From: Pediococcus pentosaceus
Lineage (GTDB): Bacteria; Bacillota; Bacilli; Lactobacillales; Lactobacillaceae
Direction: 5' to 3'
NCBI RefSeq assembly: GCF_001437285.1
Contig: NZ_JQBF01000009.1
Location: 1-50,530 of the forward strand
DNA: 50,530 nucleotides
The notes beneath the pieces are model-generated. The model saw only the letters and a list, made by a program, of their open reading frames with translations, did no database searches and was not told the DNA's origin. Shown piece after piece: positions 36,459-43,781 of the stretch; the stretch's first letter is position 1, and each line of letters starts with the position of its first letter. The translations under genes were made by a program, and so were the position numbers.

Positions 36459-37532
36459 TTAATACGTGTTTCCACCTAAATATGGAGTTTGATTGACCAA
36501 TGAATAAATACTATTGGTCAGCTTCATCGTCGTTGTTTTACCTCTGCGATTTCCCAACAAAACGACGGCATTGCCGGCCTTTTTGTTGAAAATGATTGAA
36601 GGTTCATATCCCTGCAAGATGCCGTGCCCGCGGTAATAAAGCTTATTGTGGTAGACTCCACCGGCATAAACACTATGTGGGACAGTTTTAAACAACTCCT
36701 TGACGGTCTTCATTGGTAAAATTTCGCCATTGACCAAGGCCGAAAAGTAACGGTAAAGGTCGCCGGCGGTCATAAAAAAACTCCCGGTACCAATCTCATT
36801 ACGATAGACGTAGCGAGGATTGGCGAACGGTTGCCCATTTTTGTGGTAGCTTACGGCTACTTGGGGATTCGAAAAATCCGGCATCACCATCACATTTACC
36901 TGATTTTTTAGATTGACTAACGTATTAAAACTAGCACTGTAACTTTGATGCGTTAGTTGCGTAATAATTCCCGCCAATAGATGAAAATTAATCGCATCAT
37001 AATCCCATCCCTTACGCGGATCGACCACCACATGCTTAGCGTAATAGTTGGCCAATGCTTTTTCACTCAGTGTTTTTTCTGGATCACTCGCTGCTTCTAA
37101 CCCCGAGGTCATGGTCAACATATTGCGAATCGTGATATTTTTAGCGTTAGGAATGGACGGATAAAATTCAGCCAGTTTTGTAGCATAATCCAATTTCCCC
37201 TCTTGAATTAACTTCGCTACCATCACGGAAGTCATACTTTTTTCAATCGAGGCGATGTTATACAAAGTATCCACACCATTTTTTCGTGAAGCATTTTGTT
37301 GCCCATAGCCTTTATGCAACAAAACTTTATGATTCCGAATCACCAAGGCGGTGCCACTAAAATCATTGCTTTTTAAGGCGTAATTGATATTTTTAACTAC
37401 CGTCTCTCTGGAACGGACGTTGTACCTCGTTGCCCAACGATCATTGAAGTACGTATCATGTACCATTTTTAAAACAAATATTACCTGCAAGGTTACTATC
37501 ACCCAAAACCAAATCTTTTTCTTTGCGCCCAT
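36459..37532 (-). CDS. Membrane-anchored serine hydrolase, beta-lactamase/PBP fold
   Basis: 357 residues: a short basic N-terminus and one membrane helix (IWFWVIVTLQVIFVLKMV), then an outward-facing class C beta-lactamase-like domain. The SxxK motif is S95-I-E-K98 in NIASIEKSMTSVM. TMTSGLE is near 145, the Yx(S/N) position reads YDA near 182, and the third motif is GHG in YYRGHGILQGY near 310. Relatives include D-alanyl esterases, carboxypeptidases and polymer-modifying esterases; the substrate here is unknown. GGAAGG is 5-6 bases before the ATG. It is the first gene of a surface operon with the GT2, which suggests a role on the glycan or wall. Confidence 0.82.
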   Translation of the reverse strand: MGAKKKIWFWVIVTLQVIFVLKMVHDTYFNDRWATRYNVRSRETVVKNINYALKSNDFSGTALVIRNHKVLLHKGYGQQNASRKNGVDTLYNIASIEKSMTSVMVAKLIQEGKLDYATKLAEFYPSIPNAKNITIRNMLTMTSGLEAASDPEKTLSEKALANYYAKHVVVDPRKGWDYDAINFHLLAGIITQLTHQSYSASFNTLVNLKNQVNVMVMPDFSNPQVAVSYHKNGQPFANPRYVYRNEIGTGSFFMTAGDLYRYFSALVNGEILPMKTVKELFKTVPHSVYAGGVYHNKLYYRGHGILQGYEPSIIFNKKAGNAVVLLGNRRGKTTTMKLTNSIYSLVNQTPYLGGNTY

Positions 37533-37569
37533 TTCTGCCTTCCATCAATAACTCATTCATCTACCATCG

Positions 37570-37718
37570 TGATAAAAAGAAGCTGTGATTCATCGGGCTG
37601 CGCACGAACATTCCTCAAAAATCGTACGTTTGACCTTTCTTCACAGCTTCCCGTCGTTCCTTATCCTACAAAAAGGATATTAGAATGATCCCCCCGTGTG
37701 CTAATCAAGGACTAGCAC
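37570..37718 (-). ncRNA. Structured leader RNA or small RNA upstream of the serine hydrolase operon
   Basis: Starting just after a predicted promoter, the minus strand carries hairpins GTGCTA/TAGCAC (37698-37718) and ATCCT/AGGAT (37663-37678). It then has a long terminator stem GAAGCTGTGA/TCACAGCTTC (37579-37650) followed by TTTTT, ending about 40 bases before the hydrolase ATG. A nested CGTACGA/TTCGTGCG pairing sits inside the last loop. No matching riboswitch class is recognised. It could be an attenuator or a free-standing small RNA of about 150 nt. Confidence 0.6.
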
Positions 37719-37724
37719 GTTTTT

Positions 37725-37753
37725 ATAATATAATCCGTGTCTCTTATCGTAAA
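37725..37753 (-). promoter_or_regulatory. Promoter of the leader RNA / surface operon
   Basis: On the minus strand, -35 TTTACG (37748-37753) and -10 TATTAT (37725-37730), 17-base spacer. The expected start near 37718 coincides with the first hairpin. Confidence 0.6.
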
Positions 37754-37812
37754 GGGGTTCTATGTTTCACGTTTTTCATCTAATTTTAAAATCGTGAGAA
37801 TGCACCTTAAAA

Positions 37813-37866
37813 TTCAAAAAGACTTTTTAACAGTAAGTCCCGAGCGGACGCCGTTAAAAAGTCTTT
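37813..37866 (-). terminator. Terminator after the Mga-like regulator
   Basis: AAAGACTTTTTAAC and GTTAAAAAGTCTTT pair perfectly around a loop of about 22 bases; TTG and a T/A-rich tail follow. Confidence 0.85.
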
Positions 37867-37868
37867 GG

Positions 37869-39314
37869 TTAGCTATTAATTATTTTTTTATCATTTTGTT
37901 TAATTTTTACGATTAAATCACCTAGTTGTTCCCAATCCTCAGCTAAAGGTGGTGACTCCCAGATCATTTGCTCACAATCGACATCATAAAAACGTTGATC
38001 CGATAGAAATATATCCGTATCATCTTCCAGACGTTTAGAAATTTCGATATTAAGGGGCGCAAATTGTTGTAGCTGAGACGTGATGTACTTGGTAAAAACT
38101 TTTCCATTAGAAAAATCGACCGTAATCTTCACGACACTACTTACCAACTGAACCGGTAGATGTTCCAGCAAAATTAACATGTAAGTATAATATAGCTGGG
38201 TTAACGTATCTTTATCAAGCCTTAATTTACGTTGCTCGCCTACATACGCCAAAATTTGTTTCACCATCTCGTCAATTTCGGGATAAGTTTCACTGAAAAA
38301 GGGCACCTTAGTTGGATCTACAAACGTCTCACTGAAATAAAATGGCGAAAATACTTTGAGATTGGTTTCTAGTAGTTCCTGTCGAATCTCTGCTAGTTGA
38401 TCATCCACTTCTAACCCTTCAAAAATTTGGTGCAAAAAATCGAGCTGTTTTTCTACCAAAGTTTGAATTACTTTTAACGGCGGCTGATTCCCACACTTTT
38501 CGATTTCAAATGGCGCTAGTTCGTTGACCATAAAATAAATGTTCAGATACCAAGCTTCTTGGATTAAATCAGGCTCTTCTAACCCCCATAAATCTCTCAG
38601 TGGCTCTAGAAAATCCAACTTTTCCTTAGCGCAATCCTTATCGACAATCTTTTTAACCACATTTCCCTGACGAATACGCTTAGTTTGGACAAACAAAAAA
38701 TTCGTCAAGCGTTGCCGTTCTGTGTAGCTTAAATGCATGGATTTTAGCTCACTCAACTCGGTGATTAAAGTGTCCACCGGCTCTCCCAGCTCAATCGGCA
38801 TCGCATCAATTCCATTGAAAAAATGATGAATCACGCTAAAAATAGTCTGTCGCACACTTTCTTCATTGCGATGGGTCTTGTTGAAGAATTCTTCCGACAG
38901 AATTTGCCTAATATAAATAATATTGCGATAATAGGTTGCTCGACTGATTCCGAATTGCTTTAGGAATTGAGCTTGGGTGCCGTAAATTCCCAATTGAGAA
39001 TTTATAAAAATATTCAAACGAATTGACCTGGTCGCCATGTTTTCCAGAATGGTTTTCATTGAAGTTGTTGTTAGACCATAGATTGACAGGACTCCCTTGC
39101 CATCGTATTCCAAATCAATGTTTTCAATACGAAGTGCAGTAATCGTTGATTTTAGTAAATCAAACGCGCCCAGCACCTGATGTCTACTAACTCCCAGCTC
39201 ATCTTGAACATAGCCTATCGAAAGCCTCTTCTCAGAATCATGGATATACAGTTCGGCTAGTTGGAGGACCAACTGCTGCTCATCGTCCAATAATCGGTTA
39301 AACTTCTCGATCAT
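37869..39314 (-). CDS. Mga/AtxA-like helix-turn-helix regulator
   Basis: 481 residues. Two N-terminal DNA-binding segments are visible: SIGYVQDELGVSRHQVLGAF near 32-51, and FLKQFGISRATYYRNIIYIR near 118-137, matching the Mga-type double HTH. The rest is a long alpha-helical region (HLSYTERQRLTNFLFVQ) like the Mga central domain. Mga proteins activate surface and adhesin genes in streptococci and relatives. It diverges from the MucBP surface protein and is followed by the hydrolase/GT2/adhesin operon, so it may control both. AAGGAG lies 8-9 bases before the ATG. Confidence 0.82.
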   Translation of the reverse strand: MIEKFNRLLDDEQQLVLQLAELYIHDSEKRLSIGYVQDELGVSRHQVLGAFDLLKSTITALRIENIDLEYDGKGVLSIYGLTTTSMKTILENMATRSIRLNIFINSQLGIYGTQAQFLKQFGISRATYYRNIIYIRQILSEEFFNKTHRNEESVRQTIFSVIHHFFNGIDAMPIELGEPVDTLITELSELKSMHLSYTERQRLTNFLFVQTKRIRQGNVVKKIVDKDCAKEKLDFLEPLRDLWGLEEPDLIQEAWYLNIYFMVNELAPFEIEKCGNQPPLKVIQTLVEKQLDFLHQIFEGLEVDDQLAEIRQELLETNLKVFSPFYFSETFVDPTKVPFFSETYPEIDEMVKQILAYVGEQRKLRLDKDTLTQLYYTYMLILLEHLPVQLVSSVVKITVDFSNGKVFTKYITSQLQQFAPLNIEISKRLEDDTDIFLSDQRFYDVDCEQMIWESPPLAEDWEQLGDLIVKIKQNDKKIINS

Positions 39315-39402
39315 ATTATTAACTCCTTAAGGTGATTTGTTAACAATATTTTTAAAGGCATCAAAATATAGACTCTAAAAATATGTCTGGGGGTAAATCA
39401 TC

Positions 39403-41079
39403 TTGGGAACAAAGCACTACACCAAATTATACAACAAGAGTAGAAAATGGCTAATTACCGTTGTGTTAAGTATCGTTATCGTTACCAATACATTTTTAGT
39501 TTCGACCACCGCTTGGGCGGCTAAAACACCTACTCCAAAACCAACCTCCCCATCTAATGCTGAATCCTATCAGGCGGACGCTAATTCAACGACCGTGGCT
39601 ACGAGTTCTAGCAGTACAACCACGGCGTCTTCATCCGCTACTCAAAGTTCCAGTGCGACGGCTACTAATCCGCCATCTACAGCACCATATCACCATCATC
39701 ATCACCACCATCACGCTACGGTTACCGTACGGTATGTGGATCAGACGGGGAAACTCTTAGCTACCGGGACTGCCGATTATCCATTCGGCCCTTTTGTAGG
39801 CCGGCCCTACACTACCCATCCTCAAAATATTAATAATTATCACTTTGTTCGCATGGGAGCTGGTAGCCTTCCTGCCACTGGTATTTTAAGCCATCATGGA
39901 GACAATGGTATAGTTACCTACGTATACGCTCCAGCATACCACTTGACCACCAAAACTATCAACGAATACGTTGAGTATGTGGATGAAGATGGTAAGGCTC
40001 TTACTAATCCATATCGCGCTCAGCCCGTCACCTTTGCGACGGTAGCAGATGCGCTTCATCACACGACCGTTACTTATTTTTCAAGAACTAAAACAACTTT
40101 AACGCTCGATCAACAAGGCCGACCCGTAGACCAGCAGAATTGGACTAGGGGCAATCAAGCTACTTTAGCTGCCATCCCTAATCCAGCTATCAAGGGTTAT
40201 CACGTAGCTTCTAATAATGCGCCCCGTTCTAGCCATCAACAGGTTGATCAACAAACCATCGATGCTAATAGTTCCGATTTGCACTATACAGTTAGATACG
40301 AACAGTCTCATAAAAAAGCTACGGTAAAATTCATTGATGATCGCACTCATCAAGAGCTGCTTTCAAAAGAAGTCTCGGTCTACTATAATCAGGCCAATAC
40401 GTATGATCCAACCCGTAAGATCAAGGAATATGAAAGTCAAGGATATACGTTAACTACTAATGACTTCCCTAAAAATGGCCTCGATTTTGATCAGATCAAT
40501 GGTGATTCGGTAACCTACTATGTTCATCTGCGATCTAAAAAACCAGCTCAACCTAAGTCGGATGTCGTGCAACCTCTTGCACCCCAAAAACCTAGTAGTT
40601 CGCCCAAGACACCTAAAAAGGCCGATCCGATTCCTCAACCAGCACCTGTGGTTAAGCCGATTCAATCGCACCCAGTAACAGTAACCAAGTTACCGAGCGC
40701 CACGCCCACGGCAGCGCCACTGACCATGGAAGAAAAACGGGTCGTAATTCAAAAAAGGCTCCAGCAGCACCGCTTGCCAACTGCGGTTCCGGCCGCGCGC
40801 CCTCAAAAAACCGTGAAACCTGCGGCAAAGTCTCAGGCTCACATCGATTTTGAATACGTCGATCAACCTCGTGTTGCGCAAAAGCGCTGGATTAAGATTC
40901 CAAATTACCGGCACCGCTATTGGAAATTTCCAACATTTACGACAACTTTTGCCCTTTGGAATTCAGAACTTCAACCGCTATATCGTAAAACTGGCGATGA
41001 CCTTCATCGTACCCATCTAGGTTTGATTTTAAGGACCATGTCGGGTCGCATGCTGCTCGGTCAAAAATATTCTAAATAA
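39403..41079 (+). CDS. MucBP-type secreted/surface protein with a polyhistidine tract
   Basis: 558 residues from a TTG with GGGGG 9 bases upstream. The N-terminus is a KxYKxGKxW-like variant signal peptide (KLYNKSRKWLITVVLSIVIV, cleavage near AWA). A Ser/Thr-rich linker (45-95) is followed by eight consecutive histidines at 97-104. Then come a MucBP domain (VTVRYVDQTGKLLATG, about 105-185), two further mucin-binding-like repeats (EYVEYVDEDGKALTNPY, about 190-300; VKFIDDRTHQELL, about 305-375), and a Pro/Lys-rich region. The end, LYRKTGDDLHRTHLGLIL, looks like an LPxTG sorting signal with the proline lost and two arginines in the hydrophobic stretch. Anchoring is therefore doubtful. It probably binds mucus or glycans. 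It diverges from the Mga-like regulator. Confidence 0.8.
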   Translation: MGTKHYTKLYNKSRKWLITVVLSIVIVTNTFLVSTTAWAAKTPTPKPTSPSNAESYQADANSTTVATSSSSTTTASSSATQSSSATATNPPSTAPYHHHHHHHHATVTVRYVDQTGKLLATGTADYPFGPFVGRPYTTHPQNINNYHFVRMGAGSLPATGILSHHGDNGIVTYVYAPAYHLTTKTINEYVEYVDEDGKALTNPYRAQPVTFATVADALHHTTVTYFSRTKTTLTLDQQGRPVDQQNWTRGNQATLAAIPNPAIKGYHVASNNAPRSSHQQVDQQTIDANSSDLHYTVRYEQSHKKATVKFIDDRTHQELLSKEVSVYYNQANTYDPTRKIKEYESQGYTLTTNDFPKNGLDFDQINGDSVTYYVHLRSKKPAQPKSDVVQPLAPQKPSSSPKTPKKADPIPQPAPVVKPIQSHPVTVTKLPSATPTAAPLTMEEKRVVIQKRLQQHRLPTAVPAARPQKTVKPAAKSQAHIDFEYVDQPRVAQKRWIKIPNYRHRYWKFPTFTTTFALWNSELQPLYRKTGDDLHRTHLGLILRTMSGRMLLGQKYSK

Positions 41080-41083
41080 GCAC

Positions 41084-41147
41084 TTAAAAACTGTAAGAAG
41101 ATCAATTCAGCTAGATTCTGCTGCAATCATTTTCTTACAGTTTTTTT
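41084..41147 (+). terminator. Terminator after the MucBP gene
   Basis: AAAAACTGTAAGAA pairs with TTCTTACAGTTTTT around a loop of about 32 bases, followed by T residues. Confidence 0.85.
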
Positions 41148-41239
41148 GACCGCCTAGTCGCTCAATCCAACCACTTATCCCTTACCCATTTACCCGCTCT
41201 CTTTTTTATGATGTACTTAGTAGGAAAGGATGATCGACA

Positions 41240-41689
41240 TTGAAAATGCGAGTTGAAATTGATCCAAATATTAAAGAGGGCGAAGTCATTATTCGAGCGC
41301 CCGAGTTTACTAAAAACATTACAGAAATTCAGGAATTAATAAAAAGACAAAATGCTACGCAAAAAGTTATGACCTTTTATTCCGGTTCCACTGAATTTTA
41401 CCTAGAAGTTGGCGTTATTTTATTCTTTGAGACCGAGGATCGACAAGTCCGTGCCCACACTGAAAATCAGCTTTATACGACGCATCAGCGACTATACGAG
41501 CTAGAGGAAAACCTTCCTATTGAGTTCATTCGTATCTCTAAATCTTGTATTGTCAATGTTAATAAAATCTTAGCGTTAACTAAATCATTGTCGAACTGCT
41601 TAGTCCAATTTCAAAACTCGCATAAACAAGTTTATGCATCTCGTCGGTACTATAAATCATTACAAGAACATTTAAAAAAGTTGAGGTAA
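41240..41689 (+). CDS. LytTR-domain transcriptional regulator
   Basis: 149 residues from a TTG (GGA-type site 9 bases upstream); an ATG two codons later is less well spaced. A short N-terminal part is followed by a LytTR DNA-binding domain from about 50 (EFYLEVGVILFFETEDRQV, FIRISKSCIVNVNKILALT, YASRRYYKSLQEHLKKL). There is no receiver domain, as in stand-alone LytTR regulators of lactic acid bacteria that pair with a membrane protein. The membrane partner here is the next gene, 6 bp downstream. Confidence 0.9.
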   Translation: MKMRVEIDPNIKEGEVIIRAPEFTKNITEIQELIKRQNATQKVMTFYSGSTEFYLEVGVILFFETEDRQVRAHTENQLYTTHQRLYELEENLPIEFIRISKSCIVNVNKILALTKSLSNCLVQFQNSHKQVYASRRYYKSLQEHLKKLR

Positions 41690-41695
41690 TTAATT

Positions 41696-42427
41696 ATGAA
41701 AAAATCACAATGGTTTTGGGGCACATTATTCGTTTTAGCTGCGGCTGTTTTAGTAGCAACGCAGATGGGTTGGACGGCGTTCACCTTAAATCCGTTCTCC
41801 GTCGTCGCTTCTGTATTTTTAATTGCTGCACTGGTCGTCAACCTCGTCCACTTGTCCATCGCTGGAACCATCTTCTCAATTGCATTTTTATTAATGCTAT
41901 ATGGTAAACCCCTTGGTATCAGTAGTCTCGTGCCATGGACCATTCTGTTAGCGGCCGTTCTTCTAACAATTGGTCTATCACTAATTTTTCATCCTTACCG
42001 CCGAAATTGGCAAAAGCATGCACTATGGAAGAATTTTCAGCATGGTTTTAATCATCACCCAGACTACGATTATACTGAAAGTACGCAGTCCGCTGATGAT
42101 GACGTAATCAATATTGAAACTAGCATGAGTAGTGGTATTCATTATATTCAATCTCAAGATTTGAAAAGCATCAATGTAAATAACTACATGGGAACTACTA
42201 AGGTGTATTTTGATCAAGCACATCTTGAGGATTCTGCCACTGCCAACATCAATTGCCAACTGGGAAACATCACACTATATCTCCCACACGATTGGAATAT
42301 CGTGACTGATATTAACTCTGTAATGTCTGGCATTGATGAACGGGGAATTCGCAATTCTGGTACAGGCCCAACCCTTTATATTAAAGGCAAACTTTACTTG
42401 AGTGGTGTTACTTTGCACTACGTCTAA
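41696..42427 (+). CDS. LiaF-like membrane protein
   Basis: 243 residues with four N-terminal membrane helices in two pairs (WGTLFVLAAAVLVATQMG, VASVFLIAALVVNLV, then near 60-95). A soluble C-terminal domain of beta strands follows from about 145: INIETSMSSGIHYIQSQDLK, VNNYMGTTKVYFDQA, ANINCQLGNITLYLP. This matches the LiaF/VraT C-terminal domain. LiaF proteins restrain cell-envelope stress signalling. Pairing with the LytTR gene (6-bp gap) suggests a one-component envelope sensor whose membrane protein holds the regulator inactive; that mechanism is inference. Confidence 0.82.
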   Translation: MKKSQWFWGTLFVLAAAVLVATQMGWTAFTLNPFSVVASVFLIAALVVNLVHLSIAGTIFSIAFLLMLYGKPLGISSLVPWTILLAAVLLTIGLSLIFHPYRRNWQKHALWKNFQHGFNHHPDYDYTESTQSADDDVINIETSMSSGIHYIQSQDLKSINVNNYMGTTKVYFDQAHLEDSATANINCQLGNITLYLPHDWNIVTDINSVMSGIDERGIRNSGTGPTLYIKGKLYLSGVTLHYV

Positions 42428-42472
42428 TTTAAATTAACGCCCACTTTGATTCCAAAATAGTCCGCTTGCTAA

Positions 42473-42501
42473 TTGACAAAACGAACGTTTGTTCGTATAA
42501 T
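42473..42501 (+). promoter_or_regulatory. Consensus promoter with a perfect LexA (SOS) box
   Basis: -35 TTGACA (42473-42478), 17-base spacer, -10 TATAAT (42496-42501). The last 14 spacer bases, CGAACGTTTGTTCG (42482-42495), match the Gram-positive LexA/DinR box CGAACN4GTTCG exactly. Bound LexA would fully block this very strong promoter, so expression should follow DNA damage. Confidence 0.88.
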
Positions 42502-42527
42502 TTACTTATCAAAAAGAGGTCGATTAT

Positions 42528-42773
42528 ATGGAAAAATTAAGCGGAATTATTACTAGTGAAATTAAAAGTATCAGTTACTCTCCCATTTTATTTCGGTTTA
42601 CCCTGACGAATATGCAAGATCAGCACTACAACATGCTGATTCATACCCATGCTCTAAACTTTTTTCAACAAGCCAAGATGGGATCAGCTATTGAAGTATG
42701 GGCGGTCAAAAATAATCGCAATCAATACGTCATCCGACGTTTTAACGTCTTTGATTCGCATGTCTTAGTATAA
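42528..42773 (+). CDS. Small SOS-regulated protein of unknown function
   Basis: 81 residues, with AAGAGG 9 bases before the ATG. The sequence alternates short beta-type segments (KLSGIITSEIKSISY, ILFRFTLTN, HYNMLIHTHAL, AIEVWAVKNNRNQYVIRRFN), which suggests a compact OB-like barrel, though I do not recognise a family. No membrane segment is present. It is monocistronic between a LexA-box promoter and a terminator, so its role is probably in the DNA damage response, for example single-strand binding or inhibition of division or replication. That role is inference from regulation only. Confidence 0.82.
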   Translation: MEKLSGIITSEIKSISYSPILFRFTLTNMQDQHYNMLIHTHALNFFQQAKMGSAIEVWAVKNNRNQYVIRRFNVFDSHVLV

Positions 42774-42785
42774 ATAGCTATCATA

Positions 42786-42818
42786 AAAACGCCATCCCTT
42801 CAGCAGGATGGCTTTTTT
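42786..42818 (+). terminator. Terminator after the SOS gene
   Basis: GCCATCC and GGATGGC form a perfect stem around CTTCAGCA, with flanking A and T runs extending it. Confidence 0.92.
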
Positions 42819-42845
42819 ATTTACCTTCAGATTAGTTAATCCATC

Positions 42846-42887
42846 AAAAAATCCCCAGTGCTAGATTTTCACCTAACACTGGAGACT
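42846..42887 (-). terminator. Minus-strand terminator, similar to 44550-44596
   Basis: On the minus strand TCTCCAGTGTTAG pairs with CTAGCACTGGGGA, then TTTTTT. The element resembles the one at 44550-44596 in both arms and loop. It implies a minus-strand transcript entering from about 43000. Confidence 0.7.
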
Positions 42888-42949
42888 TCCAAAGGGGAAA
42901 TAATATAAGGTTAAGTACATTAGGTCCCTAGGATGTGCCTGTGATATGG

Positions 42950-43003
42950 CCCTGCCAATGGTTCGCCGCCATTGAGAATCATCTTGCTTCTCGCCACTCA
43001 GGG
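42950..43003. other. Three-way-junction-like structured element
   Basis: CCCTG (42950-42954) pairs with CAGGG (42999-43003), enclosing hairpin CAATGG/CCATTG (loop TTCGCCG) and hairpin AGAA/TTCT. On the plus strand it is followed by a seven-T run at 43009-43015; on the minus strand it precedes the terminator at 42887-42846. Either strand could be the transcript. Confidence 0.4.
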
Positions 43004-43012
43004 TAAAGTTTT

Positions 43013-43040
43013 TTTACGGTTTTGGGAGTTGTCGTATAAT
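43013..43040 (+). promoter_or_regulatory. Promoter of a candidate non-coding RNA
   Basis: -35 TTTACG (43013-43018), 16-base spacer, -10 TATAAT (43035-43040). No reading frame of note follows before the terminator at 43281. Confidence 0.5.
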
Positions 43041-43046
43041 GTTTGA

Positions 43047-43281
43047 ACCATCCCCTGTTGGTTGTGATTCAGATGATTAGATATCGTCGATGTCACGGGC
43101 TTCATCGCCAATATCTTCTATAGCAAAGTTCACTACCAGCTACTCCAGCTCTGGGAGAGACGGTCTTCCTGCGACCGTAAAAAAGAGTGGAGTTGCCATC
43201 GTCAACCTTGCTACCCTTCGGTGAAATCGTCTTAATTCATTTACTCCGCGGATTGCTACTTAAAGCATCCGCGTTTGTTTT
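43047..43281 (+). ncRNA. Candidate structured RNA of about 235 nt
   Basis: Downstream of a TATAAT promoter there are three ordered structures. The first is GATAT/ATATC with CGATG/CATCG (43080-43115). The second is a long compound hairpin, ACTCCA.CTCT/AGAG.TGGAGT enclosing ACGGTC/GACCGT (43142-43193). The third is a strong terminator, CGCGGATTGCT/AGCATCCGCG, followed by TTTGTTTT (43247-43281). All six frames are closed by frequent stops. No known RNA class is recognised. Confidence 0.5.
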
Positions 43282-43781
43282 GTCCACTTGACCCCCCAGA
43301 TTAAAATCGTAGCCGAGAATTTCACCGATGATCTTTTGACAATTTTCATTCGATTAAATGTTATAGTTTAAAGAACTTGCTTAGCCACTTTGCTAGTCCC
43401 TTAATCGTAATAGCTAATCGACCTTTCAATTATCTACATTAGATCTTTCTCGCTTAATCCGTTTGGCCAGTTTGGACAATTTTGATATCCTGAGATTAGA
43501 AAAACAGCCATAAAATTAGAAAAATCTAACATTGGAACTTCAAGATTATTTTCAATAATCTTGAAGGGGTTACTTTCTTTTAATAAGTGTATTATATTGG
43601 TTATCCTGATGTCTTGGCAAACAATACGCCTCCTTAAAAACCCTTATTTGTAGTATTCTAGGTGTTTTTGTACTTTTTATAGACAATCTTAAACTTTACA
43701 AACATATTGCTTGAATTAAGTTTAAAAATCCGACAAAATGCATTTTTGTAAGGAAGAAATTATCTTTAGGAAGGAGGAATT
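43282..43781. other. 500-bp gap before the AraC gene
   Basis: No gene is supported. A possible plus promoter lies at 43336-43364 (TTGACA, 17, TGTTAT). A perfect hairpin with three-base loop, CAAGATTATT/AATAATCTTG, lies at 43541-43563. A weak terminator-like AAAAACCC/GGTGTTTTT pairing lies near 43636-43671. Two ATTAGAAAAA repeats occur near 43495-43525. Confidence 0.4.

Noticed and set aside
42950-42980. tRNA T-arm-like hairpin (loop TTCGCCG)
   Set aside because: No acceptor, D or anticodon arms can be placed around it on either strand.
43190-43240. Possible glycine or lysine riboswitch core on the minus strand (CACCGAAGGGTAGCAAGG)
   Set aside because: Only a short resemblance; the remaining conserved blocks are absent and no gene follows on that strand.
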